This document shows positions 52,389 through 61,587 of a DNA stretch of 64,000 nt, in pieces (the first letter of the stretch is position 1; each line of letters starts with the position of its first letter). The position numbers were made by a program, and so were the translations under genes. The notes beneath the pieces were generated by a model. It had not been told where the DNA came from, searched no databases, and worked only from the letters and a program-made list of their open reading frames with translations. Source of the stretch: Anaerolineales bacterium (GTDB lineage: Bacteria > Chloroflexota > Anaerolineae > Anaerolineales > UBA4823). The stretch spans positions 116,357 to 180,356 of the forward strand of contig JANXBJ010000001.1 of assembly GCA_025057645.1 (NCBI GenBank), written 5' to 3'.

Positions 52389-53603
52389 ATGAGCGACCCG
52401 GTAACTTTCGTTGCAAAGTGGTTGGAAGCTTACCTCTCCGGCCTAGGCCTAGCCAGCGGCTGGATTGCCGTGATTATGGCTGCCTTAGGGGTCATTGCCC
52501 TCGGTTCCGCTGTTCTATTGCTTGACATCTTACTCGTGTGGGTTGAGAGGAAGGTGGTCGCTCGGTTTCAGGACCGATTGGGACCGAATCGGCTAGGGCC
52601 TTTTGGGTTGTTTCAGCCTATCGCAGATGTGCTCAAGCTATTGCTCAAGGAGGACATTATTCCTCAAGGGGCAGATAAGTTCGTATACAATTTGGCTCCG
52701 ATCTTGGCCCTAGCTACGGTAATCATGCTGTGGGCGGTTATTCCCATTTCAGCGACGGTTGCGGGGAGTGAAATTAACGTGGGGGCGCTGTATATCGTAG
52801 CTGTCGGGGCTCTTGGGACGCTGAGCATTATCATGGCGGGTTGGGCCTCGAACAACAAGTATGCTCTATTGGGGGCATTCCGTATGGTCGCCCAGATGAT
52901 TTCCTACGAAGTTCCGATGGTGATTGCCATCTTGATCCCTGTAATCTTGGCCAAGAGCATGGCATTGACGGATATCGTGGAGAGCCAAACGGTTTGGTAT
53001 ATCGTTCTGGCCCCTATTGCGGCTATCGTTTTTCTGATTGGCGCACAAGCTGAGCTGGGAAGAGCGCCTTTTGACCTTTCAGAAGCAGAGTCGGAGATTG
53101 TAGCCGGATATCATATTGAATATAGTGGGATGAAATTTGGACTGTTTTACGCCGGCGAGTTGCTTCATGCCCTAACCTTTGGGGGGTTGTTTGCAACCTT
53201 CTTCCTCGGAGGTTGGAGGGGCTGGGGAGCCGAAACTTATCCGATATTGGGGATCGGTTATTTTCTGATTAAGTCCATGTTTATGTATTGGGTAATTATG
53301 TGGATCAAGTATTCCTTTCCACGGGTGCGCATTGATCAGATGCTAAATTTCTGTTGGAAATTCCTCACTCCTCTCATTCTAACGGTCCTCTCAATCACGG
53401 CGATTCTGGATAAACTGATGAGCGGCCTCCCCTACTGGGCCTACGTGCTGGGCATGCTCCTCAGTAATCTGGTCATCCTCTACTTTGTGTACCAAGCTGT
53501 TGGACGCTATGCGCGTAGGGAGCGGCAAAGAGTAGCCGACCCTGAAAAATTCAGAGTCAATTTCCCAGTTAAGTCTACTGCCAGTCCCTCGCATCTACCC
53601 TGA
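52389..53603 (+). CDS. nuoH: NADH-quinone oxidoreductase subunit H
   Basis: A 404-residue membrane subunit with eight or more helices that forms the quinone entry channel. Key segments are VWVERKVVARFQDRLGPNRLGP, given here as ERKVVARFQDR, the loop RAPFDLSEAESEIVAGYHIEYSG (core APFDLSEAESEIV) and the late PRVRIDQML. It is longer than E. coli NuoH (325) mainly at both ends. It starts the H-J-K-L-M-M-N transcript. nuoI, which normally follows nuoH, is absent. Confidence 0.94.
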   Translation: MSDPVTFVAKWLEAYLSGLGLASGWIAVIMAALGVIALGSAVLLLDILLVWVERKVVARFQDRLGPNRLGPFGLFQPIADVLKLLLKEDIIPQGADKFVYNLAPILALATVIMLWAVIPISATVAGSEINVGALYIVAVGALGTLSIIMAGWASNNKYALLGAFRMVAQMISYEVPMVIAILIPVILAKSMALTDIVESQTVWYIVLAPIAAIVFLIGAQAELGRAPFDLSEAESEIVAGYHIEYSGMKFGLFYAGELLHALTFGGLFATFFLGGWRGWGAETYPILGIGYFLIKSMFMYWVIMWIKYSFPRVRIDQMLNFCWKFLTPLILTVLSITAILDKLMSGLPYWAYVLGMLLSNLVILYFVYQAVGRYARRERQRVADPEKFRVNFPVKSTASPSHLP

Positions 53604-53618
53604 ATTGTGGAGAAAGCG

Positions 53619-54131
53619 ATGATCTATCCTCTTCAAGTCGTTTTTATTCTGGTGAGCGCAGTGACCTTGGGGGCAGCCCTGATGGTGGTGACCACACGCA
53701 ATATGGTCCGGGCGGCGCTATGGCTTGTGTTGGCATTGTTTGGCGTAGCGATCCTCTTCGTGCTTTTAGAAGCCGGCTTCTTTGCGGTGGCCCAAGTGAT
53801 TATTTACATTGGGGCGATTGCGATCTTGATGATCTTTGCCGTCATGCTAACGCGCCGTATCGCTCAGGACCCGGGTCCACAGCTCAATTCTACGTGGCCG
53901 ATAGCAGCCGTCATTGCGCTGCTCGTGTTCGGCTTGATTGTGTTTTTGGTGCAGGTTTGGGACAGAGCAGCTAGCTTGCCTCCACCGTTGCCTCAGGGCT
54001 TCGCACCGTTGCAAGAATTGGGAGTGGCGCTGGTCTCTGCCGATCGCTACCTAATCCCCTTCGAAATTGCCTCGGTATTGCTCTTAGCGGCGCTTATCGG
54101 GGCAATTGTTGTGGCTTGGGAGAGAAAGTGA
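53619..54131 (+). CDS. nuoJ: NADH-quinone oxidoreductase subunit J
   Basis: A 170-residue subunit with five helices, including VIIYIGAIAILMIFAVML, the NuoJ signature with the pi-bulge helix, and a hydrophobic C-terminal helix. ATG 53619 follows GGAGAAAGCG and is preferred over GTG 53607. nuoK starts 10 nt after its stop. Confidence 0.92.
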   Translation: MIYPLQVVFILVSAVTLGAALMVVTTRNMVRAALWLVLALFGVAILFVLLEAGFFAVAQVIIYIGAIAILMIFAVMLTRRIAQDPGPQLNSTWPIAAVIALLVFGLIVFLVQVWDRAASLPPPLPQGFAPLQELGVALVSADRYLIPFEIASVLLLAALIGAIVVAWERK

Positions 54132-54141
54132 GGAGAAGGCT

Positions 54142-54450
54142 ATGATCCCGCTCTCGTGGTATTTGATTTTTGCTGCCGCTCTCTTCAGCATTGGGCTTTT
54201 CGGTGTCTTGAGTCGAAAGAACGCCGTGGCTATTCTGATGGGGGTGGAACTCATGCTCAACGCAGTGAACGTTAACCTGCTGGCCTTCTGGCGATATTTG
54301 GCACCGGAAAACATGGCCGGGCAGGTTTTTGCGGTGATCGTTTTTGCTGTCGCTGCTTCCGAAGTAGCCGTCGGCTTGGCTTTAGTGATTTCGGTTTACC
54401 GGCGACGCCAGTCGGTCCAGGCTGACGAAATCAACCTCTTGAAGTATTAG
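54142..54450 (+). CDS. nuoK: NADH-quinone oxidoreductase subunit K
   Basis: A 102-residue, three-helix subunit of the usual length. It carries the conserved Glu in GVELMLNAVNVNL and a second in VAASEVAVGLAL. Both are proton-path residues in NuoK. ATG 54142 is chosen because AGGAGAAGGC lies before it; an earlier in-frame start would overlap nuoJ. Confidence 0.93.
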   Translation: MIPLSWYLIFAAALFSIGLFGVLSRKNAVAILMGVELMLNAVNVNLLAFWRYLAPENMAGQVFAVIVFAVAASEVAVGLALVISVYRRRQSVQADEINLLKY

Positions 54451-54481
54451 TCCATTTCAGAGCCGCCCGAATGGAGGATGA

Positions 54482-56668
54482 ATGACGACTGAAACCTTGA
54501 TCTGGCTAATTCCCTTGCCTCCCCTCCTTGCTTTTTTTCTGATCGTTTTGTTTACCCATCGCTCCAAGGGGCTGAGCCATACCCTCGCAATCGGGGCTGC
54601 GTTTCTCTCTTGGCTGGCCAGTATGATCGTATTTCTGAGGGCTGTTCGGACGCCCGAATTAGGGAAGTATCCCTTTGAATCGAGTATTCCATGGTTGCCT
54701 CTAGGCGAGGGATGGTTTTCGATCGGTGTATTGGTCGACCCGCTCGGGGCCGCAACGCTGTTCTTTGTGGCCTGGACGATCCTGATGATTTTTCTCTACA
54801 GCGTTGGATACCACAACTACGGGCAACCGGAGGGAGACCATGACCGCCCGGGCCTGCCGCCGCACGGGGCAACGGTTGTCGATGCGCACGGTCACCCTCA
54901 CAAAGTGCCCTCGGTTGAACCGATGTATTCGCGCTTCTTTGCCTTTATCAGCTTATTTGCCTTCGGAATGTATCTCCTAGTTGTCTCCGATAATCTTCTT
55001 ACTCTGTTTATCGGCTGGGAGATTATGGGGTTATGTTCCTACCTATTGATCGGGTTCTGGTATGGGAAGCCTTCGGCACGAGCGGCGATGATTAAGGCCT
55101 TCATCACCACACGGGTGGGAGACGTGTTCATGTTGTTGGGTATCGCCTATTTGTACTCTCAGACGGGTACCCTAAACTTTCGGGCGATTCTTTATAACCC
55201 TGAGGTGCTCCATGCCCTTGCCTCTGCGCCCTCCTATATCTCTGGGCTTTCTGCAGCGGCTTTGATTGGGATCCTGCTCTTCATTGGCACAGTGGGTAAA
55301 TCGGCGCAATTCCCGCTGCATGTGTGGTTGCCAGATGCGATGGAAGGCCCAACACCGGTTTCGGCCATGATCCATGCTGCCACAATGGTTTCTGCGGGTG
55401 TGTACATGGTGATTCGAATTTTTCCCTTGCTCTCGGCTGGCAGTCACCATGGAGAGCTAACCGTCCCGATGACATTAATGGCGGTTATTGGGGCCGGCAC
55501 TGCGCTGTTTGCTGCTACGATCGCAGTAGCGCAAAATGACATCAAGCGGGTATTGGCCTATTCCACAATTTCTCAGCTTGGGTATATGGTGGCTGCGCTC
55601 GGCGTTGGCGGGTTTGTCGCTGCCACTTTTCACCTAATTACTCATGCCTTCTTCAAGGCTCTCTTGTTCTTGGGATCGGGCTCTGTAATCCACGGGATGG
55701 AACACGGTGTGCTCCACACCGGTGACCACATCGACCCGCAAAACATGATGAACATGGGGGGCTTGCGAAGGAAAATGCCTCTTACGTTTTGGACCTTCCT
55801 GATCGGCGGTTTCGCTTTGGCTGGTTTCCCCTTAATCACCGCTGGCTTCTGGTCTAAAGACGAGATTCTAGCTGACGCCTTTGGTCACGCCCATTACGGT
55901 GTTTTCATCACCCTGGCTTTAGCGGCACTGCTGACCGCCTTCTATACTATGCGCCAAATTACCCTTACGTTCTTGGGAGAGCCTCGTTCAAGGGCAGCTG
56001 AACATGCCCAGGAAACTCCTTGGACTATGACTGTGCCCCTCCTTGTCTTGGCAGTTTTTGCGATCTCTGCTGGATGGGTGGGTATTCCGGAATACTTTCC
56101 GCTCATCGGGGGCTTGCTGCCTAATTGGCTGCATGAATTTGTCAGTGGGACCCTGTTGGAAAAGCCAAAAGGGGTTGAGTTCAGCTTGATCCCCTTGCTA
56201 ACTTCAATTCTCGTGGCGTTGGGAGGAATATATCTAGGCTGGCTGGTGTATCGAAACCTCAAAGCTGGGGAAGCAGACCCTCTAGAGAAAGCCTTGGGGA
56301 TTATTTACCCGGTTTTGAAGAATAAATACTACTTCGATGAACTCTACCACCTGATCTTTGTCCGTCCGTCTGTTTGGGTTTCCGAAGTCTTTACGTATCT
56401 TTGGGTTGACCGGAAGCTCATCGATGGCGTGCTACATTTGGTTTCTGAACTCTCGATCCGAATTGGCGTGGCTTTGCGCAACTACATTGATAAACCGGTG
56501 GTAAACGGTTCGGGCGATTTGGTAGCCGAAGTAACGAAATCGACAGGTCGCTCGATGCGAGTGATTCAAACCGGGCGTGTCCAACAGTATATGATTATGG
56601 CGGTTTTAGGTTTCGTTGTCCTGAGTGGAGTGTTCTATTTCATCATCCAACAGATGGGCATTCAATAG
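54482..56668 (+). CDS. nuoL: NADH-quinone oxidoreductase subunit L
   Basis: A 728-residue antiporter-like subunit, about 115 residues longer than E. coli NuoL. It has the family core GWEIMGLCSYLLIGFW, KSAQFPLHVWLPDAMEGPTP (core PLHVWLPDAM) and a C-terminal lateral helix leading to a last membrane helix after QTGRVQQY. Extra sequence includes a His/Pro-rich loop at about 112-147 (DAHGHPHKVP) and a longer lateral-helix region near 650-690 (YIDKPVVNGSGDLVAEV). GGAGGATGA precedes the ATG. Confidence 0.93.
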   Translation: MTTETLIWLIPLPPLLAFFLIVLFTHRSKGLSHTLAIGAAFLSWLASMIVFLRAVRTPELGKYPFESSIPWLPLGEGWFSIGVLVDPLGAATLFFVAWTILMIFLYSVGYHNYGQPEGDHDRPGLPPHGATVVDAHGHPHKVPSVEPMYSRFFAFISLFAFGMYLLVVSDNLLTLFIGWEIMGLCSYLLIGFWYGKPSARAAMIKAFITTRVGDVFMLLGIAYLYSQTGTLNFRAILYNPEVLHALASAPSYISGLSAAALIGILLFIGTVGKSAQFPLHVWLPDAMEGPTPVSAMIHAATMVSAGVYMVIRIFPLLSAGSHHGELTVPMTLMAVIGAGTALFAATIAVAQNDIKRVLAYSTISQLGYMVAALGVGGFVAATFHLITHAFFKALLFLGSGSVIHGMEHGVLHTGDHIDPQNMMNMGGLRRKMPLTFWTFLIGGFALAGFPLITAGFWSKDEILADAFGHAHYGVFITLALAALLTAFYTMRQITLTFLGEPRSRAAEHAQETPWTMTVPLLVLAVFAISAGWVGIPEYFPLIGGLLPNWLHEFVSGTLLEKPKGVEFSLIPLLTSILVALGGIYLGWLVYRNLKAGEADPLEKALGIIYPVLKNKYYFDELYHLIFVRPSVWVSEVFTYLWVDRKLIDGVLHLVSELSIRIGVALRNYIDKPVVNGSGDLVAEVTKSTGRSMRVIQTGRVQQYMIMAVLGFVVLSGVFYFIIQQMGIQ

Positions 56669-56694
56669 CCTGCCATTTACAAGAGGAGAGGAAA

Positions 56695-58245
56695 ATGAGC
56701 TTCCTGATTGACCATATCTTGACGATCATCCTCTTTTCCCCTTTAGCTGCGGCAGCGATTGTGTTCTTCTTGCCCGAGAACCAAGAGAAGATTATCAAGT
56801 GGGTCTCTTTCGCGTTGAGTTTGATTCCCTTGGGTTTCACGGTCGCCTTGTGGTTTCTTTTTGACAGGACGGCTCAAGGATACCAATTTGTTGAGCGCTA
56901 TGTTTGGTACGCAGCGATTAACTCCTCATACCACGTGGGCGTCGATGGAATTGCTCTTAGCATGGTGCTGCTGACCACTTTGCTGACCCCGTTGGCAATC
57001 TTGGCTTCGTTCAACATCACCTATAACATTAAGTCCTACATGGTCTTATTCTTCTTGCTTGAACTAGGAATGCTGGGGGTCTTCTTGGCTCTGGATTTGT
57101 TGATTTTCTTTGTCTTTTGGGAGTTTGGGCTTGTTCCCATGTACTTTTTGATTAACCAATGGGGAAGCGAAAAGGGTGAGCGCGAAATTTGGGGCGGGAT
57201 CAAGGTTCCGGCTCGCAATTATGCTTCTTTCAAATTCATGATCTACACCATGGCAGGCTCGCTAGGGCTGTTGCTAGCAATTCAGATGATCGGGGTAGTT
57301 GCGGGGACATTCGATATTCCGACCCTGTTCGAGCGTTGGACAAGTTTGGATAGAAGTTTATTCGGTTTGGATATTTCGGTTGTAAAAGCTATTGCCTTCT
57401 GGGCTTTTGTCGTTGCTTTTGCGATTAAGGTGCCTATTTGGCCGTTCCACACTTGGTTGCCCGATGCCCATACCGAGGCACCTACAGCCGGCTCGATGAT
57501 CTTGGCAGGTGTTCTGTTAAAGCTAGGGGCTTTCGGCTTTTTGCGCCTCGTTTTGCCACTCTATCCCGTTGAGGCGCAGCGATATGCACCGACTTTGGCA
57601 TTTCTAGCGGTTATGGCGATCATCTTTGGGGCGTTTGCCTCATTTGGGCAAAGTGACTTCAAACGCTTAGTAGCCTATTCTTCCGTGAATCATATGGGAT
57701 TCGTGGTGCTGGGAATCGCTGCGGCTGCTTATGCCATGGGCGGGGAAGATGCAACGATCGCCCTGAATGGAGCAGTGCTGCAGATGTTCAACCACGGCCT
57801 GTCGGCTGCCGGCATGTTTTTTCTGGTTGGGGTTATCTACGATCGCACCCACACTCGAGACCTGAATGAATATGGAGGTTTGTTTCCCTTGGTGCCGGTA
57901 TATGGAGGAATCCTGATCTTCACTTCGATGGCCTCTTTAGGGTTGCCGGGTCTGGGTGGTTTCATCTCCGAGTTTCTAGTGGTCCGAGGCAGCTGGCCGA
58001 TTTTTACTCTGCAAACTGCTTTGGCCATGGTAGGGCTGTTGTTCACTGGAGCATATATTCTGAAGGGTATCAAGCAGGTCCTGCATGGTCCGCTCAATGA
58101 GAAATGGGTGGGTCACCTTTCGGAGATAAGTCCGAGGGAGATTTTCGTCATCGCACCCTTGATGGTGCTAATGCTCTGGATTGGGGTATGGCCTAGTTGG
58201 ATTCTGGATCTGATTAATCGCGCCGTAACTGCTCTCTTATCCTAA
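56695..58245 (+). CDS. nuoM: NADH-quinone oxidoreductase subunit M, copy 1
   Basis: A 516-residue antiporter-like subunit with about 14 helices. It shows the NuoM marks YHVGVDGIALSMVLL, FWEFGLVPMYFLI, KVPIWPFHTWLPDAHTEAPT (core WPFHTWLPDA) and the DFKRLVAYSSVNHMG segment. The conserved Lys and Glu of the proton channel are present. It is followed directly by a second nuoM-like gene, so the pump has four antiporter-type subunits (L, M, M, N). Confidence 0.93.
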   Translation: MSFLIDHILTIILFSPLAAAAIVFFLPENQEKIIKWVSFALSLIPLGFTVALWFLFDRTAQGYQFVERYVWYAAINSSYHVGVDGIALSMVLLTTLLTPLAILASFNITYNIKSYMVLFFLLELGMLGVFLALDLLIFFVFWEFGLVPMYFLINQWGSEKGEREIWGGIKVPARNYASFKFMIYTMAGSLGLLLAIQMIGVVAGTFDIPTLFERWTSLDRSLFGLDISVVKAIAFWAFVVAFAIKVPIWPFHTWLPDAHTEAPTAGSMILAGVLLKLGAFGFLRLVLPLYPVEAQRYAPTLAFLAVMAIIFGAFASFGQSDFKRLVAYSSVNHMGFVVLGIAAAAYAMGGEDATIALNGAVLQMFNHGLSAAGMFFLVGVIYDRTHTRDLNEYGGLFPLVPVYGGILIFTSMASLGLPGLGGFISEFLVVRGSWPIFTLQTALAMVGLLFTGAYILKGIKQVLHGPLNEKWVGHLSEISPREIFVIAPLMVLMLWIGVWPSWILDLINRAVTALLS

Positions 58246-58279
58246 GGAAGGGCGAATTTGTGAAGATCTGAGGTGAAGA

Positions 58280-59752
58280 ATGCAATTTCCGATCCTGTCC
58301 TTCATTGTATTTACACCGATCGTAGCAGCGTTGCTCATCTTTCTCATCCCTGAGGACCGCAAAAACGAGGTGAGGGTAGCGGCTCTGGCAGCCTCTGCGT
58401 TCGCCTTAGTCTTATCGATTTGGGTGTATTTTGCTTACGATGTCAGCCGTGGCGGGTACCAGTTTGTTGAACAAGTTAATTGGTTGCCGGCTCTAGGTAT
58501 TTCCTACAAGGTGGGCGTAGATGGGATGAGTGTTCCCCTTGTGTTGTTAACCGGTGTAGTGATGTTCACCGGGGTCTTGATCTCTTGGGGCATCGACGAC
58601 CGTCCGCGAGAGTTCTTTACTTTCTTGTTTATCTTAGCGACAGGAGTATTTGGGGTCTTCGTCTCTTTGGACTTATTCATGCTCTTCTTCTTCTACGAGA
58701 TTGCGGTTTTTCCGATGTATTTGCTGATCTCTATTTGGGGATGGAAGGAGACCCGCGAGTACGCAGCGATGAAGCTGACGCTATATTTGTTCGTTGGCTC
58801 GGTAATTGCTCTGGTCGGAGCTCTGGCGATGTATTTCACGGCTGGTCTGGGCACTTTTGATATGCTTGAACTTGAAAAAGCTGGCTTCTCGCGCGAATTT
58901 CAGATCCTTTGGTTTCCGTTTATTTTCCTCGGCTTTGGAGTCTTGGGGGGGATCTTCCCCTTCCATAACTGGAGCCCAGATGGCCACGTAGCAGCACCTA
59001 CAGCCGTATCAATGTTTCATGCGGGAGTGTTAATGAAACTCGGCGCCTTTGCTGCCTTAAGAGTGGGGGTGATGCTCCTGCCAGAGGGGGCAAAATTCCA
59101 TATGGGCTGGATTATCCTGCTGACTTTGGTCAACGTGGTTTATGGAGCCTTCATTGCCAGCGTTCAGACCGACTTTAAGTATGTGATCGGTTTTTCCTCA
59201 GTCTCCCACATGGGATTAGTGCTGATGGGGTTCGCCACGCTGACGAGGGAGGGTTTCCTCGGTGCGGGTATTCAGATGTTCTCCCACGGAGTGATGACGG
59301 CGCTCTTCTTTGCCGTGGTGGGGATGGTATATGACCAAGCACACACTCGCGAGATCCCCAAGTTGGGGGGGTTTCGGAAAGTTATGCCGGTAGTCGCAGT
59401 GGCCTTTATTATCGGCGGTTTGGTTTCGATGGGTATGCCGGGATTTTCAGGGTTTATTGCGGAATTTCCAATTTTCATGGGAGTATGGAAAAGCTACCCC
59501 TTGATTGCGATCGTTGCCGCAGTGTCAATCGTAATTACCGCTTCTTACGTGATTCGCGTCGCCGGGCGGGTGTTTTACGGAGACCTGCCAGCAGAGTTTG
59601 AAGGACATGTTCGAGATGTCAATGTTCTCGATAAGATTGCTCTGGTCTTTTTATCCTTTATTCTGATTGCTCTAGGGGTTTACCCGGGGTGGATGGTCCC
59701 GTGGGTTGAGAGTGGGGTGGATACAATCTTACGCCTGCTGGGAGGTGCCTAG
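58280..59752 (+). CDS. nuoM: NADH-quinone oxidoreductase subunit M, copy 2
   Basis: A 490-residue paralogue of the preceding gene, with YKVGVDGMSVPLVLL, FFYEIAVFPMYLLI and FPFHNWSPDGHVAAPT. It differs from copy 1 at several places: the proton-path text is FFYE instead of FWEF, and NWSPDGH replaces TWLPDAH. It is therefore an old duplicate, not a recent repeat. AGGTGAAGA precedes ATG 58280. nuoN starts right after its stop. Confidence 0.92.
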   Translation: MQFPILSFIVFTPIVAALLIFLIPEDRKNEVRVAALAASAFALVLSIWVYFAYDVSRGGYQFVEQVNWLPALGISYKVGVDGMSVPLVLLTGVVMFTGVLISWGIDDRPREFFTFLFILATGVFGVFVSLDLFMLFFFYEIAVFPMYLLISIWGWKETREYAAMKLTLYLFVGSVIALVGALAMYFTAGLGTFDMLELEKAGFSREFQILWFPFIFLGFGVLGGIFPFHNWSPDGHVAAPTAVSMFHAGVLMKLGAFAALRVGVMLLPEGAKFHMGWIILLTLVNVVYGAFIASVQTDFKYVIGFSSVSHMGLVLMGFATLTREGFLGAGIQMFSHGVMTALFFAVVGMVYDQAHTREIPKLGGFRKVMPVVAVAFIIGGLVSMGMPGFSGFIAEFPIFMGVWKSYPLIAIVAAVSIVITASYVIRVAGRVFYGDLPAEFEGHVRDVNVLDKIALVFLSFILIALGVYPGWMVPWVESGVDTILRLLGGA

Positions 59753-61207
59753 GTGAATGGCTCGGTCTTTAACGTCACTATGTTTCTGGCGATATTTCCG
59801 GAGTTATGGATTTTTGCCCTTGCCACCTTGGTACTCATCCTCGAGTTAGCCTTGCCTAAAGCACAACATCGAAGTCTGGGATGGGTGACGGCGATCGGTC
59901 TGCTTTTGGGCATTGGGGTCGGCCTCGTTGTGGCGGTCCCCTCTCCGCAGGCGCAGCTTGTCTGGGGCGATTTGATCCGCTTTGATCGCCTCGGATTTGT
60001 CTTCAGCCTGCTTTTTATGTTCGGCGCCTCAATGACTGCTTTGTTTAGCAGCAATCTAGAGAAATTGGGTCAGCGGGGTGATTTCTATGTGTTAATGTTG
60101 GTCTCAACGCTGGGGATGTGCCTGATGGCATCTGCTTCGGACATTATTATGCTCTACTTGGCAATTGAGACCACCTCAATTCCGCTCTATATCTTGGCCG
60201 GATTTTACAAAGATGACGAGAAGTCCACCGAGGCTGGTTTCAAATACCTATTGTTCGGAGCCATGACTTCGGCAGTGATGCTTTTCGGCTTTAGCTATCT
60301 CTACGGATTGGCCGGAACGACCAATCTCTACGAGTTAGCAAACCAGGTTCTCCGGAATCAGCTCTCCCCCTTCTTGCTCTATGGTGTGTTGGGTTTGATT
60401 CTTGTCGGCTTTGCGTTCAAAATTTCGGCTTTTCCGTTTCATTTTTGGGCTCCCGATGTATACACCGGAGCCCCTACCCCGATTGCGGGGTTTCTATCTA
60501 CTGCATCGAAGGCGGCCGGGTTTGCCGTTTTGGTGCGGGTTCTTTGGGTCGGTTTTCCCGAAGTGCAGCCTTATTGGGTCTATATCTTGAGCGGCGTCTC
60601 TATCGCCACCATGACTTTAGGCAATCTTTTGGCGCTGGCCCAGAGAGACATGAAGCGTCTGTTGGCCTATTCGTCGATTGCCCACGCAGGGTATGCCCTC
60701 ATCGGTTTTGTCGCTGTCTCCGAATTGGGCATAACCAGTGTGATCTTTTACCTGGTTGTCTATCTGCTGACGAACTTGGCAGCTTTTGGTACAGTTGCGG
60801 TGTTTGAAAAGACGAGTGGATCGAGCGAAATTGCCTCGTTTGCGGGCTTAAGTCGTCGTTCTCCTTGGTTAGCGATTATGATGCTGGTGGCTTTTTTGTC
60901 CCTCGCCGGCATGCCACCGTTTGGAGGCTTTGTGACCAAGTTTGCTGTTTTTGCGGCTGCTGTAGACCGTGGCCTGATCGGATTAGCGGTGGTGGGGGTT
61001 CTGAACTCAATCGTGGGCTTATACTACTACTTAACTGTCCTCAAGGTGATTTATCTCTATCGCTCTGAGGAGGAGCACGTGGCAGTTCCGGTCCCGCAAG
61101 CTAGCTTACTCGCTCTGGCTGTTTTGTGCATTGGCGTAATTGCCATGGGAATTTTTATCGCCCCTGGGTTCAATATTGCACTTCTGGGAGCGAGAGCACT
61201 TTGGTAA
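59753..61207 (+). CDS. nuoN: NADH-quinone oxidoreductase subunit N
   Basis: A 484-residue antiporter-like subunit with IIMLYLAIETTSIPLYIL, AFPFHFWAPDVYTGAPTP (core FHFWAPDVY) and MKRLLAYSSIAHAGY. The GTG start at 59753 touches the stop of the second nuoM. It ends the complex I cluster. The atp promoter begins 30 bp after its stop. Confidence 0.92.
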   Translation: MNGSVFNVTMFLAIFPELWIFALATLVLILELALPKAQHRSLGWVTAIGLLLGIGVGLVVAVPSPQAQLVWGDLIRFDRLGFVFSLLFMFGASMTALFSSNLEKLGQRGDFYVLMLVSTLGMCLMASASDIIMLYLAIETTSIPLYILAGFYKDDEKSTEAGFKYLLFGAMTSAVMLFGFSYLYGLAGTTNLYELANQVLRNQLSPFLLYGVLGLILVGFAFKISAFPFHFWAPDVYTGAPTPIAGFLSTASKAAGFAVLVRVLWVGFPEVQPYWVYILSGVSIATMTLGNLLALAQRDMKRLLAYSSIAHAGYALIGFVAVSELGITSVIFYLVVYLLTNLAAFGTVAVFEKTSGSSEIASFAGLSRRSPWLAIMMLVAFLSLAGMPPFGGFVTKFAVFAAAVDRGLIGLAVVGVLNSIVGLYYYLTVLKVIYLYRSEEEHVAVPVPQASLLALAVLCIGVIAMGIFIAPGFNIALLGARALW

Positions 61208-61236
61208 ACTTACAAAATCGGTCAGATTTCTTCATA

Positions 61237-61266
61237 TTGACGTTTGGAAGAAGGCTGTGATAAAAT
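61237..61266 (+). promoter_or_regulatory. Promoter of the F0 operon
   Basis: TTGACG (61237-61242), 18-bp spacer, TAAAAT (61261-61266). The -10 ends 9 nt before ATG 61276, so the transcript is leaderless or has only a few leader bases. Confidence 0.7.
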
Positions 61267-61275
61267 CCGCAAGCC

Positions 61276-61584
61276 ATGACCCAAGACGAGAATCAAGAGG
61301 GAAAAAGCGGTTTTCAACCTGTAGATGGGATGAGAATGATCGCCATTGCAGGTCAGGTCGGTTGTGTGACATTGCTCAGCGTCTTTGGAGCCGTTTTTCT
61401 GGGGCTTTTTTTGGATCGAATTTTGGGCACACGGCCGTTGATTCTGATTGTGTTGGTTCTGGCTTCTGCGCCAGTGGCGCTATTCTTGACCTATTACATT
61501 GTCACTAGGGCGACACGTCAAATGACGACCAAGGCAGGCACTAAGGCCGAGGAAATTTCTGACAAGCAGAGAGGAGACCAATAA
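61276..61584 (+). CDS. AtpZ/AtpI-like small membrane protein
   Basis: A 102-residue protein with two membrane helices (about 25-48 and 54-76) between charged ends. The GxxLD turn (GLFLDRILGT) matches the AtpZ/ATPase_gene1 family that precedes atpB in many F-ATPase operons and has been linked to Mg2+ uptake or c-ring assembly. It opens the F0 operon. The start is ATG 61276 without a Shine-Dalgarno site. Confidence 0.75.
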   Translation: MTQDENQEGKSGFQPVDGMRMIAIAGQVGCVTLLSVFGAVFLGLFLDRILGTRPLILIVLVLASAPVALFLTYYIVTRATRQMTTKAGTKAEEISDKQRGDQ

Positions 61585-61587
61585 AAG

